The notes beneath the pieces were generated by a model, which saw only the letters and a program-made list of their open reading frames with translations, had not been told where the DNA came from and did not search any database. The translations under genes were made by a program, and so were the position numbers. This document shows positions 13,097-27,507 of a stretch of DNA of 64,000 nt, piece by piece; the stretch's first letter is position 1; every line of letters begins with the position of its first letter. Source of the DNA: Stercorarius parasiticus (Eukaryota; Chordata; Aves; Charadriiformes; Stercorariidae); assembly GCA_013396915.1 (NCBI GenBank), contig VWZL01004335.1:496001-560000 (forward strand), in the 5' to 3' direction.

Positions 13097-13759
13097 AAGA
13101 CGTTAGTTTTCTTACCATAAAATTCAGATATGTTAATTCCTGAGTGTAGCTGAAATACCTTATTTTTCCCAATGATAATCACGTCACAATGTCATTTAAA
13201 GCAAGGATTGTGTGGAAGCAGGAACCTCCCAATGAAGTAAGGGAGAGTAAGGAGAGGAGGCCAAATTCATGTCCCATTTGCATCTAAGTAAAGCCTGAAT
13301 AACACTGTTTAGTTTAATGGAGTTATTCTGGGCTAAACACGAGATCAAAATCTGGAATAATATTCTCAGTTTCTACCAAAAGAATGAAAACCTTATTCTC
13401 GTATTGCCTCGACTTTTGCATCTATTTTATTTTAAGGAATGAACACATGACATTTAATTTCTTTGGCTTAAAGAAAGCAAAATACGAAAATAATTACTTC
13501 CTGTACAGTTATAAAATATGGATTATTTATCCTAACAGACCATAATGAGTTCTGCATTGGTACACATATTTACCTGGGAAACCAGGATATGCTCAGGTAA
13601 ATATGTATCCAAGCAATTAAAAAAAAATTACGTACCACACAGCCCAGCTTTGGGGGGAAGATGTATTTATAGTTTTAACACACACATAATTGACTCCTTC
13701 AAACCACAACATGAGTGCCTTGCTATAATTAGTATTATAACAAACTGTCTTATTTGACT

Positions 13760-14180
13760 GTCCCAGAGTTGCCATTAATATGCAATAAGCCCCGACTCCT
13801 TAATTTCCGGAGCTGAAGGCCTTGTTGAGTCATTACCGCAGCCACGTTACATGATGAAGGGGGATTTCAGGAAGCCATACCAAAAGAAACGATCCATCTC
13901 CGAGCGCCCAAGCATTTATCATTCCAGAAAAGCAATTTTCAGCTAAGCAACCTCGGAGTCGGGAGGTCTTTCACCTTTCGCTGCGGTGGAAGCACGGGGA
14001 GTTTTTACTTTGTGAGCAGCGGGTCTACTGCCCGTGACTCCAAATGATAGGCGTGATATAACTACCGCAATAACTTATCATATATGAGGCTCCCATATGG
14101 CAACAGTGGAAATATGGCAAGAATTTCCCACCATCTCCCTTCTCCAAGCCTCTGATATTCGGTGCCAGTCACAGAATCTG
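13760..14180. promoter_or_regulatory. Candidate conserved non-coding or enhancer-like block
   Basis: A transposon-free, locally more GC-rich and complex block inside the AT-rich large intron, dense in short motifs (TAATTT, TTATCAT, CCATATGG, TGAGTCA-like). The 14-mer aacctcggagtcgg occurs in it at 13949 and again at 14365. Function is inferred only from composition and position in a gene whose introns are known to host RUNX2 regulatory elements. Confidence 0.2.
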
Positions 14181-15674
14181 GGGCAGCAGCAGTGCCAACA
14201 TACTCACTGTCTTCTCCTGATTTTCTTTCATGGTTGAAATTATTTAGTCCACGTTACAAAACATTTTGTTTGGGATTATCTTGAAGAACAGCAAACAATC
14301 CAAATTATTTAGCTTTTTAAAGGAAAACGGGCTGAATTTCCTAATACCAGCAAACAATGTTTGAAACCTCGGAGTCGGACTATATTTTTTATTACAGTCA
14401 AATTAGGAACCCCTAAAAAGTGAAGTTTAAATAACGGAAGTGTTGAAATGACTTTAACTATAGGAGCGCAAATAGCTCTGTTAATAATTAGGAGTTTATG
14501 AAAAATAAGTGTATTTTACAATTTTTCACATTACAAAGAAGGCAGTATATACAGCAACTATATTTTAAAGTCTAAGAAGAAATGGCTGGGGAATAATATT
14601 TTAAAATGTAATCACTGGTTTAATGATTTTATGAAGTTAACTTTCTTGGCAGGATGAACTGAAGTATGTTAACAGTCACCTTACGGCTATTTTCTTTTTG
14701 CAACTTCTGCAAATTATAGATTTGTTGAAAGGAGTATTCATTCTCCTGTGACAGAGCACAGTGACTTCAATGGTAATGTCTGCTTTTTTTTCTTTTTTTT
14801 TCACAATTATTTTTTCTTCCATTACCTCCAAAATCAACAATCACCGATACTTCTTCGACAAAAACGTCTTGATGGACAAACAGACAAAAAGCTGGAAAAC
14901 AAACATACCGTGTTGTGACATAATCCTTCCAGTTAAACGGCAGGACGGAGTGGAAATGGTAATGTTTGCATGCCTTCAAACTGCTGGGAGCCAAGAATAA
15001 TGCTTCAGGAGCTATGATTTTGTTTTCATTACAGAGGAAAATTAGATCATAGTTCACCTGACTTAATTTTTTTCTGAGGAAGGAAGGTTGTTTTGTTATT
15101 AAATCTGCATAAAAGTGTCCTATTTTTCCATCTTTTCTCGATCAAAAGTATGCAACTATAAAAATACCAATAGCATATTCTGAATTTAGATACAGTGCCA
15201 TAAACGTATTCTAAACAGAGCATCCCAATACTTTTTTTGAAGGCAATTAAACTTTGTTTTTCACTTAAATCTTTCCATGTAATACCTCACATGCTATTAA
15301 TGCTGACACCTGAGCTTCTAATCCTAACATACATGGGAAAAACACAGAACTTGTTTCCACAAGGCAGCACAGGGATGTACTTTACACAGGCGTCACGTCC
15401 TGACAGGGTAATTACATTATGGAGTCTGTTAGAGCATTGTAATGGGGAATGATTTAGGATGACCACACAAGAGTTAAACAGCATGACTAAATCACCATAA
15501 GCTGTCTAAAACGTAAAACTTTAATCTGCAGATTAAAAGACAAACACTTTTCTCCTTATTAGGTATCTGTTTTCAAATCTCAGTATTTTTTTTACTGAAG
15601 ACCATTTAACAGAACACCAGGTGATTATGTGTGACCTTGGGCAGATAAAGCTCTGTGTCCCGTTTTGAGGCTTT

Positions 15675-16006
15675 AGAGAATCACAGAATCATTTAGGTTG
15701 GAAAAGACCTTTGAGATCATCAAGTCCAACCATTAACCCAACACTGCCAAGTCCACCACTAAACCATGTCCCTCAGCACCACGTCTACCAGGGATGGTGA
15801 CTCCACCACTTCCCTGGGCAGCCTGTTCCAATGTTTGATAAGCCTTCTGGTGAATAAGTTTTTCCTAATATCCAATCTAAACCTCTCCTGACGTAACTTG
15901 AGGCCGTTTCCTCTTGTCCTATCGCCTGTTACTTGGGAGAAGAGACCGACCCCCACCTCTCTACACCCTCCTTTCAGGTAGCTGTAGAGAGCGCTAAAGA
16001 GGAGCA
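15675..16006 (-). mobile_element. CR1 LINE 3' fragment
   Basis: Minus-strand CR1 of about 330 bp. It starts with the reversed tail agaatcacagaatcatttag, then ggttggaaaagacctttgag and atcatcaagtccaaccatta. The block around 15760-15850 (cctcagcaccacgtctacc, cttccctgggcagcctgttc) is the well-known avian CR1 3' region. It lies in the same orientation as SUPT3H. Confidence 0.95.
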
Positions 16007-19000
16007 CTTCATTGTTTAACATACAGTGAATTTCAGTCTGTACAGACCACGAGAATAAGAAAACATCAGTTCACACCCCATGGTTTCTGGCATTTACTGA
16101 GAACTTATTTTCAAGTACGTAATTTTTTATATTTGTTTCTTCAAAAAAACCTTATTCTTTAGCGTCTGAAGCAAGATCGAAGCTTCACCTTGCCTTCTAG
16201 CAGGTGGCAACAGCTTTTGGTTTCCACAGTTCAGCCAGCCTGAAGAGCTGGATCTGGATACAGAGTCTGCAGCCAGTTACTAGCAGCAGGAGAACAATTA
16301 TCCCAAAAGCATCTCCACCAATAAACAGGTTAGACAAGGACTCCTTCCCTTCCAGAGCATAAAGAGTATGTCTACAGGTCCAATACTCAAGGATGGTTTT
16401 GACGTCAGAGGTGACAAGCAGTTGATATAAATTTAAGAAGTCAGATTGTTCTAACGAATGATGGAGAAAACAGCCCTTTCCTCAGCTGCCTTCAGACCGA
16501 CATTGTGTGAAAGCCAGTCCCGTGAACCCCAACGAACAGCCCTACATCTCAGCCTGCACACTTTTAACCATATTTTAGTCCATTTTACCCTGCTATTAAA
16601 GACCCCTACAGCTTAGTATGATGAAGAAGAGATATTTTGTCATGACTCCCATTTGTTTAAATTGAACATTTAATATAATTTTGGATGTCACCATCTCTCT
16701 TCATTCTACTGACAACCCATATACATCTTTTGATTATAGAAAAAATTGTAGGGTTTTTTTTGGTTTTGATTTTTGTTTTTTAGCAACACAATATAATACA
16801 AATAGAAGAAATGCAACAAAAGAAGGTACGTATTATAGGGGGAGAAAATAGCAGGAACAGAACATCCTGCAGCTTGCTCGAGCTGATATTCTTCATGCTA
16901 TAAACAAGATCAAAATTCCAAAAAATGTACGTAGCCTTTAGAAAACTCCATGGACTCTGCCCGTGTAATGGAATGGGCTAACAAGAAAATGCACCGTGCT
17001 CCTGGAGCTTACCCATGGTGTACCCATAGTTCCAACCTGCTGGAAGGGGAAGGCTTTCTATTGACCAATGTCATTAAATTGAACATTACTAAACACTTTT
17101 AAGTTAAAGCACATACCATTTCTTTTCAAACAAAAAGTATAAAAAAATCATCAGAACAGGCCTGGCCGCCCAGGGCATCTTCAGATCCTACCCTACAATT
17201 CATCTCAGAGCAGTAGATTCCCAGAGAACAGTGATTCATGGAGTTACTCTGCCACAGATGTGGACACCTACCAGATTCATGTCCATCTGACCCTCAAGTT
17301 TATCAAGCTCCCGCAAGAATGAAGCTCTGCCACTTGTCAACCACCCCCCAAACTAGCATTATCGACAAAGTTGTTGACCATACCCTGCGTCACCCATCCA
17401 GGTTGCTGATGAAGACGTATAGGCCTCGTTATTCCACTCTTTACCAATGCCTAAGAGACTTAAGTGTTGCTCCATAGGAGAAGGAAGGGGAAAAGATAAG
17501 TGAAACCCTTGTCTCATGCGTGGAATAATTTCACAACGGATTTTGCATGCTTGTTGAGCTCCTTGGATAAGGTGTAGTAACTTCTGCAGTTCAGTAGGCA
17601 GGAGAGCAGCAATCCTACCACGAACTGAGATTAAGGAAAGCTGAATCCTTATATTTTTTTTCACTTTTAGTGGGCAGAATCATAGCTGAGCCCCACATTT
17701 GTTGATACTCAGAACCATTCTTGTTTAAAATATAAACAGGCACAATTATTAGAAAAATGATAACTTACTTTTCAAGCCCAGCAGCCTAGGCTCTGCTACT
17801 GAAAGTGAAGACTTGCGTCTATTGGAGACGGAATTTTTTTAAAATTATATTAAATAGATTAAATTAGGAAAATAAATTTCCAAGTAAATAGTGAAATTAA
17901 TACTGCTATTTTGCAAAAGATGAGCTTTAAATCGAAGTCTTTTTTTAAAATCTCTTCTTTATAAATAATTTAAACTTAACTTCTTAAATTAGAGCTTGTT
18001 GTTGCATTTTCTGTCACACAGGGAAAATAATTTAATGCGTTTATGAACAATAACTACAGTTCAACTTAAGCTTCAGGCGTGACTTTTTCCTATTTTCCCT
18101 TCTTTCAATTCTAATTCCAAAATCAACAATTTGGGCCAACATTTTATACCTGTAATTCTTCTACCCTCCGTGAAACAAAAGAACCGCTATTGCACACCTG
18201 ACATCTATAGCAGGCAATGCTGACCAAAGTGAAATAATACCAACAACATTAACACTATAAAGTCTCTAAATTCAGAAAAGTGTTCAGACTCATTGAATTC
18301 AGTTTTAATATGGTCAAATTATACAATGGCTACATAGACTTTGTGAATTCAAGATTTGGCGTAGTGCTGGAAACAGCCACTGCTGATGCTCTCTCCCACT
18401 GCAGGCGATGATAGCAGCAGGCAAGAAAATAAACTTGGAAACTTCTACTCTGGTTATTATTATTACAGGGGAGAAGAAAAAAAAGCTTGAAAAGTATCAT
18501 CGAAGGGGAAACGACGGAGTAATGTTCTCCAGAACAAGCAAGCGACCGTGAAAAAAGCTTTGTGAAGTGTGAACTTTGTAGGTATGCAAGATTCATTAGC
18601 CAATATGAAACTGAAAAATTCTCATGCCAAAAGCACTCCAACCTCTGCAAACACGCCTCTGTTTCTGAAGATGAGCGTAGAGGTCCTGTACAGACTGCAC
18701 ACGTTCTAGGATTGTCCAGATATTCTAGATGCTGGAGGAAATGGTGACATCCCACTGTAAATCACTGGTAGCAAATTTTCCCTGTATCTAAACTAAATAA
18801 ATGATGGTGTTTTGGAGGACATTACAATAAAACTAACTACGTTTGCATTCAGACTTTCACAATGAGCTATTTCATTTTTACAGCAGTCTCACTATACCTA
18901 TTCCAAGTTGAGAATCTCAACTTTAACTACTACTTCCATGCAAATTACATCTTCAAATGCCTTCTTGGTACTAAACGTTATTTTGAAAAAATAAGAACGT

Positions 19001-22000
19001 GCAATCCTTTCAGCAATAAATGCATTCACCTTTCCTTTAGTAACACAAAAAAGGCAATTAGGATTTACCCTTCTTAAGAACCGAAAATAATATTATTTCT
19101 GAATATTTAGTCTATCAACTCAGATTTATTTCCTCTCCATCAATTATTTCTATTTCTTTTCTTTCTCCAATAGTACTATGGCATGCAAACCAGCAGAGGT
19201 TTACATTATACCACAGCTTCCTGTCCTTTGGTTTCAAATCCCAGAAGAAACCGCCATTCAGGATTATTGTTACGCAGTTTCCAATGCTACAAGCAGAAAA
19301 AAAAACCCTGTTCTCTGTTGATTGAGAGACCATCTAATATAAACAGGTTTCTTTCTCCCATTGCTACAGCAAGTAACATTTGTTGAAATCATGTGTCCTT
19401 ACGTTGCTCACACAGGAAAATAATCATTGCGTTATATTAGTTTCACCAGAACACTAAATAAATACTCTTCCTTTCCATATGACAGCAAATTGGAATCAGA
19501 CTTCACCGTTTCTCGTAGGGCAAATAAGACGTATATTTACCTATTCCAAGCACAGAGATAAAGTGCTTTTAGAGCAAGCCTCAGGCTAATGAAAGAACTG
19601 CAAAGCAAGTATTACTATGACGAGCAGGCAACCAGCGGTGCACTGAATATAGAGAAGGCAAGGCCTTGATCCCTTGGCTGAACTGATCCCAAAGTCACTA
19701 AAAAAATCCCTTCAAATACTTCAAAACGAAGGACAAAAGCATGCTTTAAAAAATTAAGTCTCGCAAAGGACACAAGCAAGACTTTGCTTTGAAAATTGAG
19801 ATTAGGAGAGAGGAGGAGAAAAAAAAGGATTCAGGTTCAATCAAAAATACAAAATGGTAATATTTGCCATTAGAAAGCTCTAAAATTATTCACAGCCCTG
19901 AAGAGACGTGCCATTGTGTTCATACTTGGAAATACAGTGCTAGTGGTAGAAGACTCAGTAAATTGAAATAATTTACCTGGAACTATTCACAGTGGTCTTT
20001 CTCCTTATTTTTATTCCCACCCTTTCAAATGCACATGTTGAGCAAGTGGGAGCTTCTCCGTTTGCATGGCGACTACAGCTAAATGCTACAGGATCACTCA
20101 GATTAAACAGTGAGACACAGAATACATGTAAATGACTACTGGTTTAAATGGTTTTGGATGGAGGACAGGCCACAAGGGTGTCTGAGCATAAAGTAAATTT
20201 TACCGCCCGTGGAATTTTGACAGACAGGGAAGTGTGATCTTGCAAGAGGCACCCAAATTATCAATAGAAAGAGGAAACAAGAACAGAAAAAAAGAAAAAA
20301 AAAAGTGAAAAACAGTTAGGTTGTAACGCTTTTTCAAGCACAATATATGCGCGGAGTGTACATTATGACACTAGAGAAAGTCTCAGTCTGTCCTGTAATC
20401 CTTGATCTTCAGGAAAATCACTTGTCAATGGGGACAAGGCATAATCAGAACGTGTAATAGGATTGGAAGTTCTATGACATTTTTCTCTTCTATCAGGAAA
20501 TCTCTCTCCGCTTCATTTCAAAATGGCTTAAAAATCCTAAATCTATAGCACCTTTCTTCCAAGAATCTTCTAATGCAAGATAAAGATAAAAATAGAGGGA
20601 AATTTATGAAAACAATAATCCCAGTCCAAGGTAGACCCGTTTTCATGTAAAAATAAGAGGAAAGGAAGTCCAAATTTTTGTACGCATCTGTTGGTTTGCT
20701 GTATTTTCTCTTTTGCTTCTATGAATTATAATCCTCAGAGCTTCAAAAACTACAAGGTAAATTGCACAGAGGATAGCAGGAACATGACAGATTTTTCTCT
20801 TGGGAAGACGAAAGAAAGGAAAAAGGAGGGAACGCTCCCTCAGAGAAAGAAAAGAAAGCAACATGAAGGAGCATAAATGTAAAATCTGAACAACAGATAT
20901 TTGTGTCTGAAAAACGGCACTGATTTCCTAACTCTTATTTAATGTTCATTCTTTAATTAACATTCATTTCCCAAGGACATAAGTTCGAAAAGGCTGTTTC
21001 ACATTACTTTAGCACGAAGAGAAAGAATCACTTTTAAGCCATGAAAAGGCTGGGGAAAAAAAATAAACATGCCTTCTGAACATAATTTCCTCTTTATTGC
21101 TACTGCAAAGTTATGAAATGAAATCTATTATTTAATTACATTGGATCAAGCAACAGGAAGAGAAGGGAGTGTTTGAGTCACAACGTCCCTGTAAGGATAA
21201 ATTACTACACTTCCTCTTGCCAAAAGACAGTTTTAACGGACTGAAATTGTGCAAATGGTTAAAATCAAACTACTGGGGGGTACAAAGATCTTCGTGCTCA
21301 CACAAAAAACCCATAGAATGTTCCTGAAATTCTTAACAGAAATATCAGTAACAATAGGGGAACAAAGTAGCAACATTTCTGCCAGAACATCAATAGCGTG
21401 AAAATTATTACATGTATTCAGATTCTCTCCAGAATCTGAAGATAGTTTAAAAACTATACAATAGCTTCTGGGCCTGCTTTGTTCTATGCTTTGCATTGGA
21501 GATGTTTAGATAATCTATTATGAAAACTTCAAAATTTGTCTGCTATTACTACCAAACTTTTATTAGCCATGAGGGATTTCCCTTAGCTGTGCTTCAGTAA
21601 TGTTTACTAGATCCTTCAAATTGAATGCAACTGTTGGAAAAGTTAAAGCATTTTATTTCTTGAGTATGTTCTTGGCATAAAAAAATAAAAAAAAAGGGAG
21701 GGGTTTAAACTATAATGAAAAGATAGGGTGAATTCTAAAATGTTGGAATAGATAACTTGGCAGCTGGTATGGAGTCCAGAACTGGGATATGAATGTGCAA
21801 ATCTTTTATATAATTTAAATTCACATTGACTCATGTGGAGATGCTCTGAAATAACTTTTCATGGAAATACTATCTTTTCTCAAAACTAGAATGCGCTAAA
21901 ATATGAGGGCATTTCGCAGATAATTTGAATAACAATGGAAAATATCTTTGAAGTTGTTCAGGAAAGCTACTCCTAAGCCTGAGGGCAGGATGGGAGAAAG

Positions 22001-22399
22001 CATTTCTTTGACAAAGCTATCCTGGAGGCAACAGAGACTGATTTCCTAGGCCCATCAGAGACTGGACTGACCTCTCAAGCCTGCAGGATGGATGACATGA
22101 ACAGGGTGAGTATAAGCCATGAAGTTTTCTGAGGAAAAATGCGTGGAGGTTTTGAAAATAATAAAGAAAACAAGATGGAAAAAGCTGTTTGCAGAAATCT
22201 TCTAGATCAAAGATTTTCGTGGTGCCCTCCTAGTATTTCGTCCATGGTCCACTACTAAACTTCTAACACAGTCTATGACAGCAGTCATAAAATAAAGACT
22301 TTCAGCCATGTGGTGTCTCACAGAACTCCATGATTCTTGCATTTTTTAAAGAGGGTTGATCTTCAATGGAACATGTTAAGAGGCTACATATCCGTAATG

Positions 22400-22848
22400 A
22401 TCATCAGAGGGCTGGAGCACCTCTCCTGCGAAGACAGGCTGAGAGAGTTGGGGTTGTTCAGCCTGGAGAAGAGAAGGCTACAGGGAGACCTTATAGCGGC
22501 CTTCCAGTACTTAAAGGGGGCCTACAAGGAAGGCTGGGGAGGGGCTGTTTGCAAGGGTATGTAGCGATAGGATGAGGGGTAATGGTTTTAAACTAGAGCA
22601 GGGCAGGTTTAGATTAGACATTAGGAAGAAGTTCTTTACAACGAGGGTGGTGAGACACTGGAACAGGTTGCCCAGAGAGGTGGTGGAGGTCCCATGCCTG
22701 GAGACATTCAAGGCCAGGCTGGATGAGGCTCTGAGCAAGCTGATCGAGTTGAAAATGCTCCTGCTTACTGCAGGGGGTTGGACTAGATGACCTTTAAAGG
22801 TCCCTTCCAACCCAATACATTCTATGATTCCATGATTCTATGATTCTA
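22400..22848 (+). mobile_element. CR1 LINE fragment, about 450 bp
   Basis: Contains the coding end of CR1 ORF2 (the region reading LERLS-like '[19 protein letters not shown]') and the whole 3' UTR, ending in repeated attctatgattc units at 22820-22848. It is one of the longest copies here. The reading frame is broken after the ORF2 end, as expected for the 3' UTR. Antisense to SUPT3H. Confidence 0.95.
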
Positions 22849-24803
22849 ATGTATCTAGAGAACCCAGACTTCATCTGCTGAATGTAGGAAACCAAGGAAA
22901 CATGCCATGAATCTCATCAGACATGACGCATTTCTTACTCTTCCCTTGAAACTCAAGTTACTGGCTACCATCAGACCTCAACTGGCTATGAGGACATTAG
23001 GTGATTTTTTTAATATTTTACTTACTAACGCTTCACAATTAAAACTTGCACTTTCTCAAAACGGTTATGAACCAGAAAGGTTTTGCCAGATAGTCAGTCC
23101 TGAGTCAATCCAAAAAAATATCAGCTGACTGCGCAAGAAGTCTGATAAAATAAAGGAAACAAGATTCATGTCAAGGGACAAAAGTACTTGGTCTTTTGCA
23201 AAAATCTCTGGAACTGGGTGACAGGTCCAGGCTGTGGACCTATATATATCCATTAGGAGGAGAGGAGAAATAATTTCCCCTGCCCCAAGGAGATCTCTGC
23301 TTTGGGATTTCAACTGTGCAATCTTATAATTAAATTCAGCTCCACTAAGCCTGCTCACATGTTATGTTACTAAGGCTGAGCACAAGGCCAGGATATCCAT
23401 TACTGGTACCAGAGGAATCAGAAGATAATGCCAATGATGCCAGAGGGGAGGAGGAAAACTAGTGTTTGTTTCCGGTATTTATTTTTATCCTTTGGGATCC
23501 ACAAAGGAAAGTGTCAGCACTACAGGTCTGAGTTCAAGACACACTGAAACATCACCAAAATCTCCAAAAAGGGGCTCAGGGCAAAAAAGCAAGGATGGAA
23601 AGAAAAATCTTGATTTTCTGCATGAAACCCATGCTGTAGATTGGCATCTGAACACAGTGATTCTGACCATGGTAAAAGCTGAGCCTTAGCACGATCCCCA
23701 GGATTCAGATCGTTCAGCTCCTAAAAAATGGTAGCGCAGATTTCTTCAGGAAGAGACCTTGATATTTCTGCACAAGCACACAGTCTAAAGGGTCTGCAAA
23801 AAGGTACCTGGTTCTCTAAGTATTAGAGATATTCTCTACAATGTTTATGGAAATAGGGGGAAGACTATCTAAGACGAAAGCGCAACTGATGAAATTCTAA
23901 CAAAAAAAACCCACCCCAAAAACACAACAAAAAAAGCATCAAAACATAAACGGAAAAGTACCTTCATTCCTCAAAAACAACGGAACACTTCCATTTTTAT
24001 TGTGTATTTATAAGAAAGTGAACTCAAATATCAGTCACAAACGGATAACTGTTTACCAAAAAAGAGTGAAAACAAGCACGAGCAAAATCAACACAAGTAT
24101 CATGAAGACCGAAAGAAATCTCTGTTCTCAGAATGACAGCGTGGATGACGCTTTTCTAAAAGACAGGAGGAAGGAGTGATCCAAAGTGAGACGTAGAGGG
24201 GATGAAGAAAAGCTGGATTGCTGGGTAAGATTTAAGAGGGAATACTGATTAGTGAGGGGATGTCACAGGTCAAGAAAGTAAGGGATAAGATTATTAACAA
24301 CAATAAATAAAACATTCTCCATTAACACGGATTTCGTTGTCGTGGAAAAGCTGGGTTACTTCTGTGAATGTTACATGTTTGTTCCTATGACAGTGATATC
24401 TGTTCTACAGCCATTTTACAAAAGAAGGCGCTGAACAACTCACTGCACGTGGGCAAAGACAGAACCAGGACAAAAAAATCTTCTCTTTGCCTCCTTCACC
24501 AACCAATTAGCACTGCTAACAATTCTTCTCTAATGCAGTAAGAAACATCTGCAAAATAATGCAGAAATGGAAAAAAAAGACCAAACAACCAAACCTCTCC
24601 TGACCTTTAACTTAAGACTTTTTTGTATCTAAACTTGTATGCACTCCTAAGCAAAAACTATAAATATTTCCCAGGCCCTAAAGCTGTGAAATGCAGAAGT
24701 GATTTAGCAGACACGCAAACCATAAAAACTGTGCCCGATATATTTCTCTTCTAATTTAGAGTAAGTGGGCCAGCCTTATATCATGTATAATCATAATTCT
24801 CAG

Positions 24804-24847
24804 TAACATTTAAACCAAAAACCAAGTAAACATTTAAACTAAAAACC
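24804..24847. repeat. 20-bp direct repeat
   Basis: taacatttaaaccaaaaacc at 24804-24823 is followed by the near copy taaacatttaaactaaaaacc-like segment at 24827-24847. Confidence 0.8.
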
Positions 24848-25335
24848 TGCAAACCTCCAATAAAGCTTTACAAATAGTATGTCACCTTAATATAAAGCTA
24901 AGAGACAGCAGCATAAACAATGTCAAGAGAGTCACTAGTTTGCAGTTTAGAACCTGGACCTGCAATATTATAAAAGTAAATCCTTACATTCACAAAAAAA
25001 CACTTTCCAACCAGCGGCTTTCTGAGGAGGAAGAGGATCTGCAGCACGCAGTTAAGGCCATACCATCAGAGGTCAAGAAGCACAAGAAGAACTGCCAAAA
25101 GTAAACCTTAACTAGCTTTGCAAGTCAAATTAAGAAGCAAAGCAAAGGAGGCTTCAGACATAAAACAGTACGAGGAAAGATAATCTGTGCAGAACAAAAT
25201 AGAGATGGAAAAGCTAAACATGGTTCCAAAACAGGGGAATAACTTTCAGTGAGCGGTGAGAAAAACTGAGATTTTGAGCATGGGAGCAAAGGTACGACAA
25301 CTCATGCAAGAGGTGTATGGAAAGAAATTATTTCT

Positions 25336-25460
25336 AATCATAGAATCATCGAATAGTTTGGGTTGGAAAGGCCCTCTAAAGGTCCTCTAGTCCAACTCCC
25401 CTTCAACAATCAGGGACATCTTCAACTAAATGAGGTTGCTCAGAGCCCCGTCCAGCCCGA
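25336..25460 (-). mobile_element. CR1 LINE 3' fragment
   Basis: About 125 bp of minus-strand CR1: reversed tail aatcatagaatcatcgaata, then ggttggaaaggccctctaaa and ggtcctctagtccaactccc. It ends near the 'cagagccccgtccagcc' segment. A different subfamily from the 15675 copy, judging by the middle block. Confidence 0.88.
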
Positions 25461-25713
25461 TGTACAGCCTAAAGTACTGAATGGAAGTAAAACTCAAAGA
25501 TTTGACTGCACTCCAGTCATCAGCACTGGATATCTCAGATGTGAATGAACTGTAAACATAACTGAATGTCTGCTGGCATTAATATTCAAATAAATCAGCT
25601 AAGTTTTGAGAAGCTAAAAGGATCCAATAATTATAGGCTGCTGCCTGCAAACACCTGAAGAGCAATTAGAAAGATGACGGATCCAAATTATTCTTCTTCT
25701 TCGTAGCGTCAGA

Positions 25714-25945
25714 TGATATAACGAGGGGCAACAGTCAGCAATTGCAATTTGGAAGGATCAAGTAAGACGTCAGGAAAATCTTTCTCACGGGGAGGATAGA
25801 GCAGCACTGCAGTAGGCAAGCAGGAGAGGGTCTCAGAAATTCCTCCATGAAGCTTCCAAAGCCTGGGCTGGACAAAGCCATGGGTGGCCAGACCTAGCAC
25901 TGGCGACAGCCCTCATTTGAGTGGGTTGGACTAGATGCGTCCAGG
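25714..25945 (+). mobile_element. Old diverged CR1 LINE fragment
   Basis: More degraded CR1: gaggggcaacagtcagcaat, then a 'gtcaggaaaatctttctcac' block, 'ggctggacaaagcc' and finally gagtgggttggactagatg. The order of these blocks matches the CR1 3' end, but many positions differ and the tail is missing. It lies only 250 bp from the minus-strand copy at 25336. Confidence 0.7.
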
Positions 25946-27468
25946 GGTTTGGCTGTTTCCTTCCCCTCTGTATTTTGTATATTCTGACAGAGTTTTTAAG
26001 TAAAGGAAATGCTTTACTTCTGTTTGTACAGGTTCCCTCCCTCCATTTGGAACAGGGTCCCCTATCTACTGCTCCACCAAAATTAAAATTCTTATCAAAA
26101 ACTATGTCAAAAAAGTGGAAGTGCAGAAAGCCAGTCCTGAGGACACTGCAAGAGACGGAGAACGCACGTGGAGGCGAGACAAACCTCACCACATCTTTGA
26201 GCTGCTGCTACAATCATAAACTCATAAAGTCGGCTGTAGCCAGGTCCCCCATATCTCTCCATCCCGAGGAAAAGCCTGGAACAGCACTGCTAATAAGGAG
26301 GAGAAGAGATAAGGTCTGCTCCTTCACACCAGCCGTCCCACTGTGTGATGAACAAGACATAGGACAAGATGAAATTTGTTGACTCCTTCAATAAGAACGA
26401 ATAAATACATGAAAATAATGCGATCATTCGCAGCAAGTAGTCTGGGCTGATGAATGGCAGTTGTGTGTAAAACGAGTTGAGCAAGGTTATTGGGGTTTCT
26501 TTTGATACAACTTGAATGAAAATCAGCTCCTATGATGGTGTAAGTGTTCCCAGAGTAGATTCCTTAATTATTTGCAGCCTTGGTTCATTCAGATAAATAG
26601 GCTGTGCTAATATGTGTTTGAGCTTCACGTAGAAAAAACTAGTTATTCATTACAGATGTGAGCATCTCTGCTCCGTCTACTTAGCCAGATACTGCAACTA
26701 CTAATAAAATGCGGAGTGTCTGAGCCCGTACCTCACAGTTAACTTTATAATTTCATCTAGGCAAGATCTGCTTTCTTAAAACCCTGTAAGCTAAATCCTA
26801 AAGACCCAACACAAGTATTTACAGAATAGCTGCAGAATCAAGGCCTTTCTACTGGATTCATGTAAACAGTGATTTATAGCCTAGAGTACTATTGTTAATA
26901 AACTTCAGGTTGTTGCGGTTTTTAGATTCTCTTTAGATATATTTCCCTTTATACCTTACAAATGTAATAAACTGCAATATATCAGCTAATGAATGAAAGA
27001 GGACATTTGTCTCGTGAGAAGGCAGCACCATTGAGATTGTTTCTGCTTTTTACAGACACTTGTAGTGAAACTGGTGGCAAGGACGATGGAACTGAGACTG
27101 ACTCCAGGGCAAATTTCAGGTTGCAAATGAACAGTCAACACCACAAAATGCATATATTATACAGTCCTTTTCTAATAGTCTCAGAGTATTTTACAACAAA
27201 ACTCGATAACATTATCCCCATTTTTCTAATTGAATATCTGAGACACGGAAATAAAAGTTAATTAATCTAAGGTCACTTTACATTTTACCGATTCTGGGTC
27301 ATCATTTCAGTAGCTGACCCCTTCCTGAGTACGACCCACTGGAGAATTCTTGTAACTTCTATGCGCTACTTGCCTTCGGAGACAAACCATATTTCGGATG
27401 TTTCCCTCCGATCATCTTCAGTCTAATCAGTACGATGGCAATCTGTGCAAATAATTCTTTAAAGCACT

Positions 27469-27507
27469 CTGTGATGTCCACCTTTTGCTGTGATGTCCAC
27501 CTTTTGT
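27469..27507. repeat. 19-bp tandem duplication
   Basis: ctgtgatgtccaccttttg occurs twice head to tail with period 19. Confidence 0.92.

Noticed and set aside
18330..18755. 141-codon open frame on the minus strand
   Set aside because: Mixed composition with a low-complexity Asn run from a TTATTA stretch; no family recognised.
25921..26382. 153-codon open frame on the plus strand
   Set aside because: It starts inside an old CR1 fragment and shows no recognisable domain or codon signature; likely chance.
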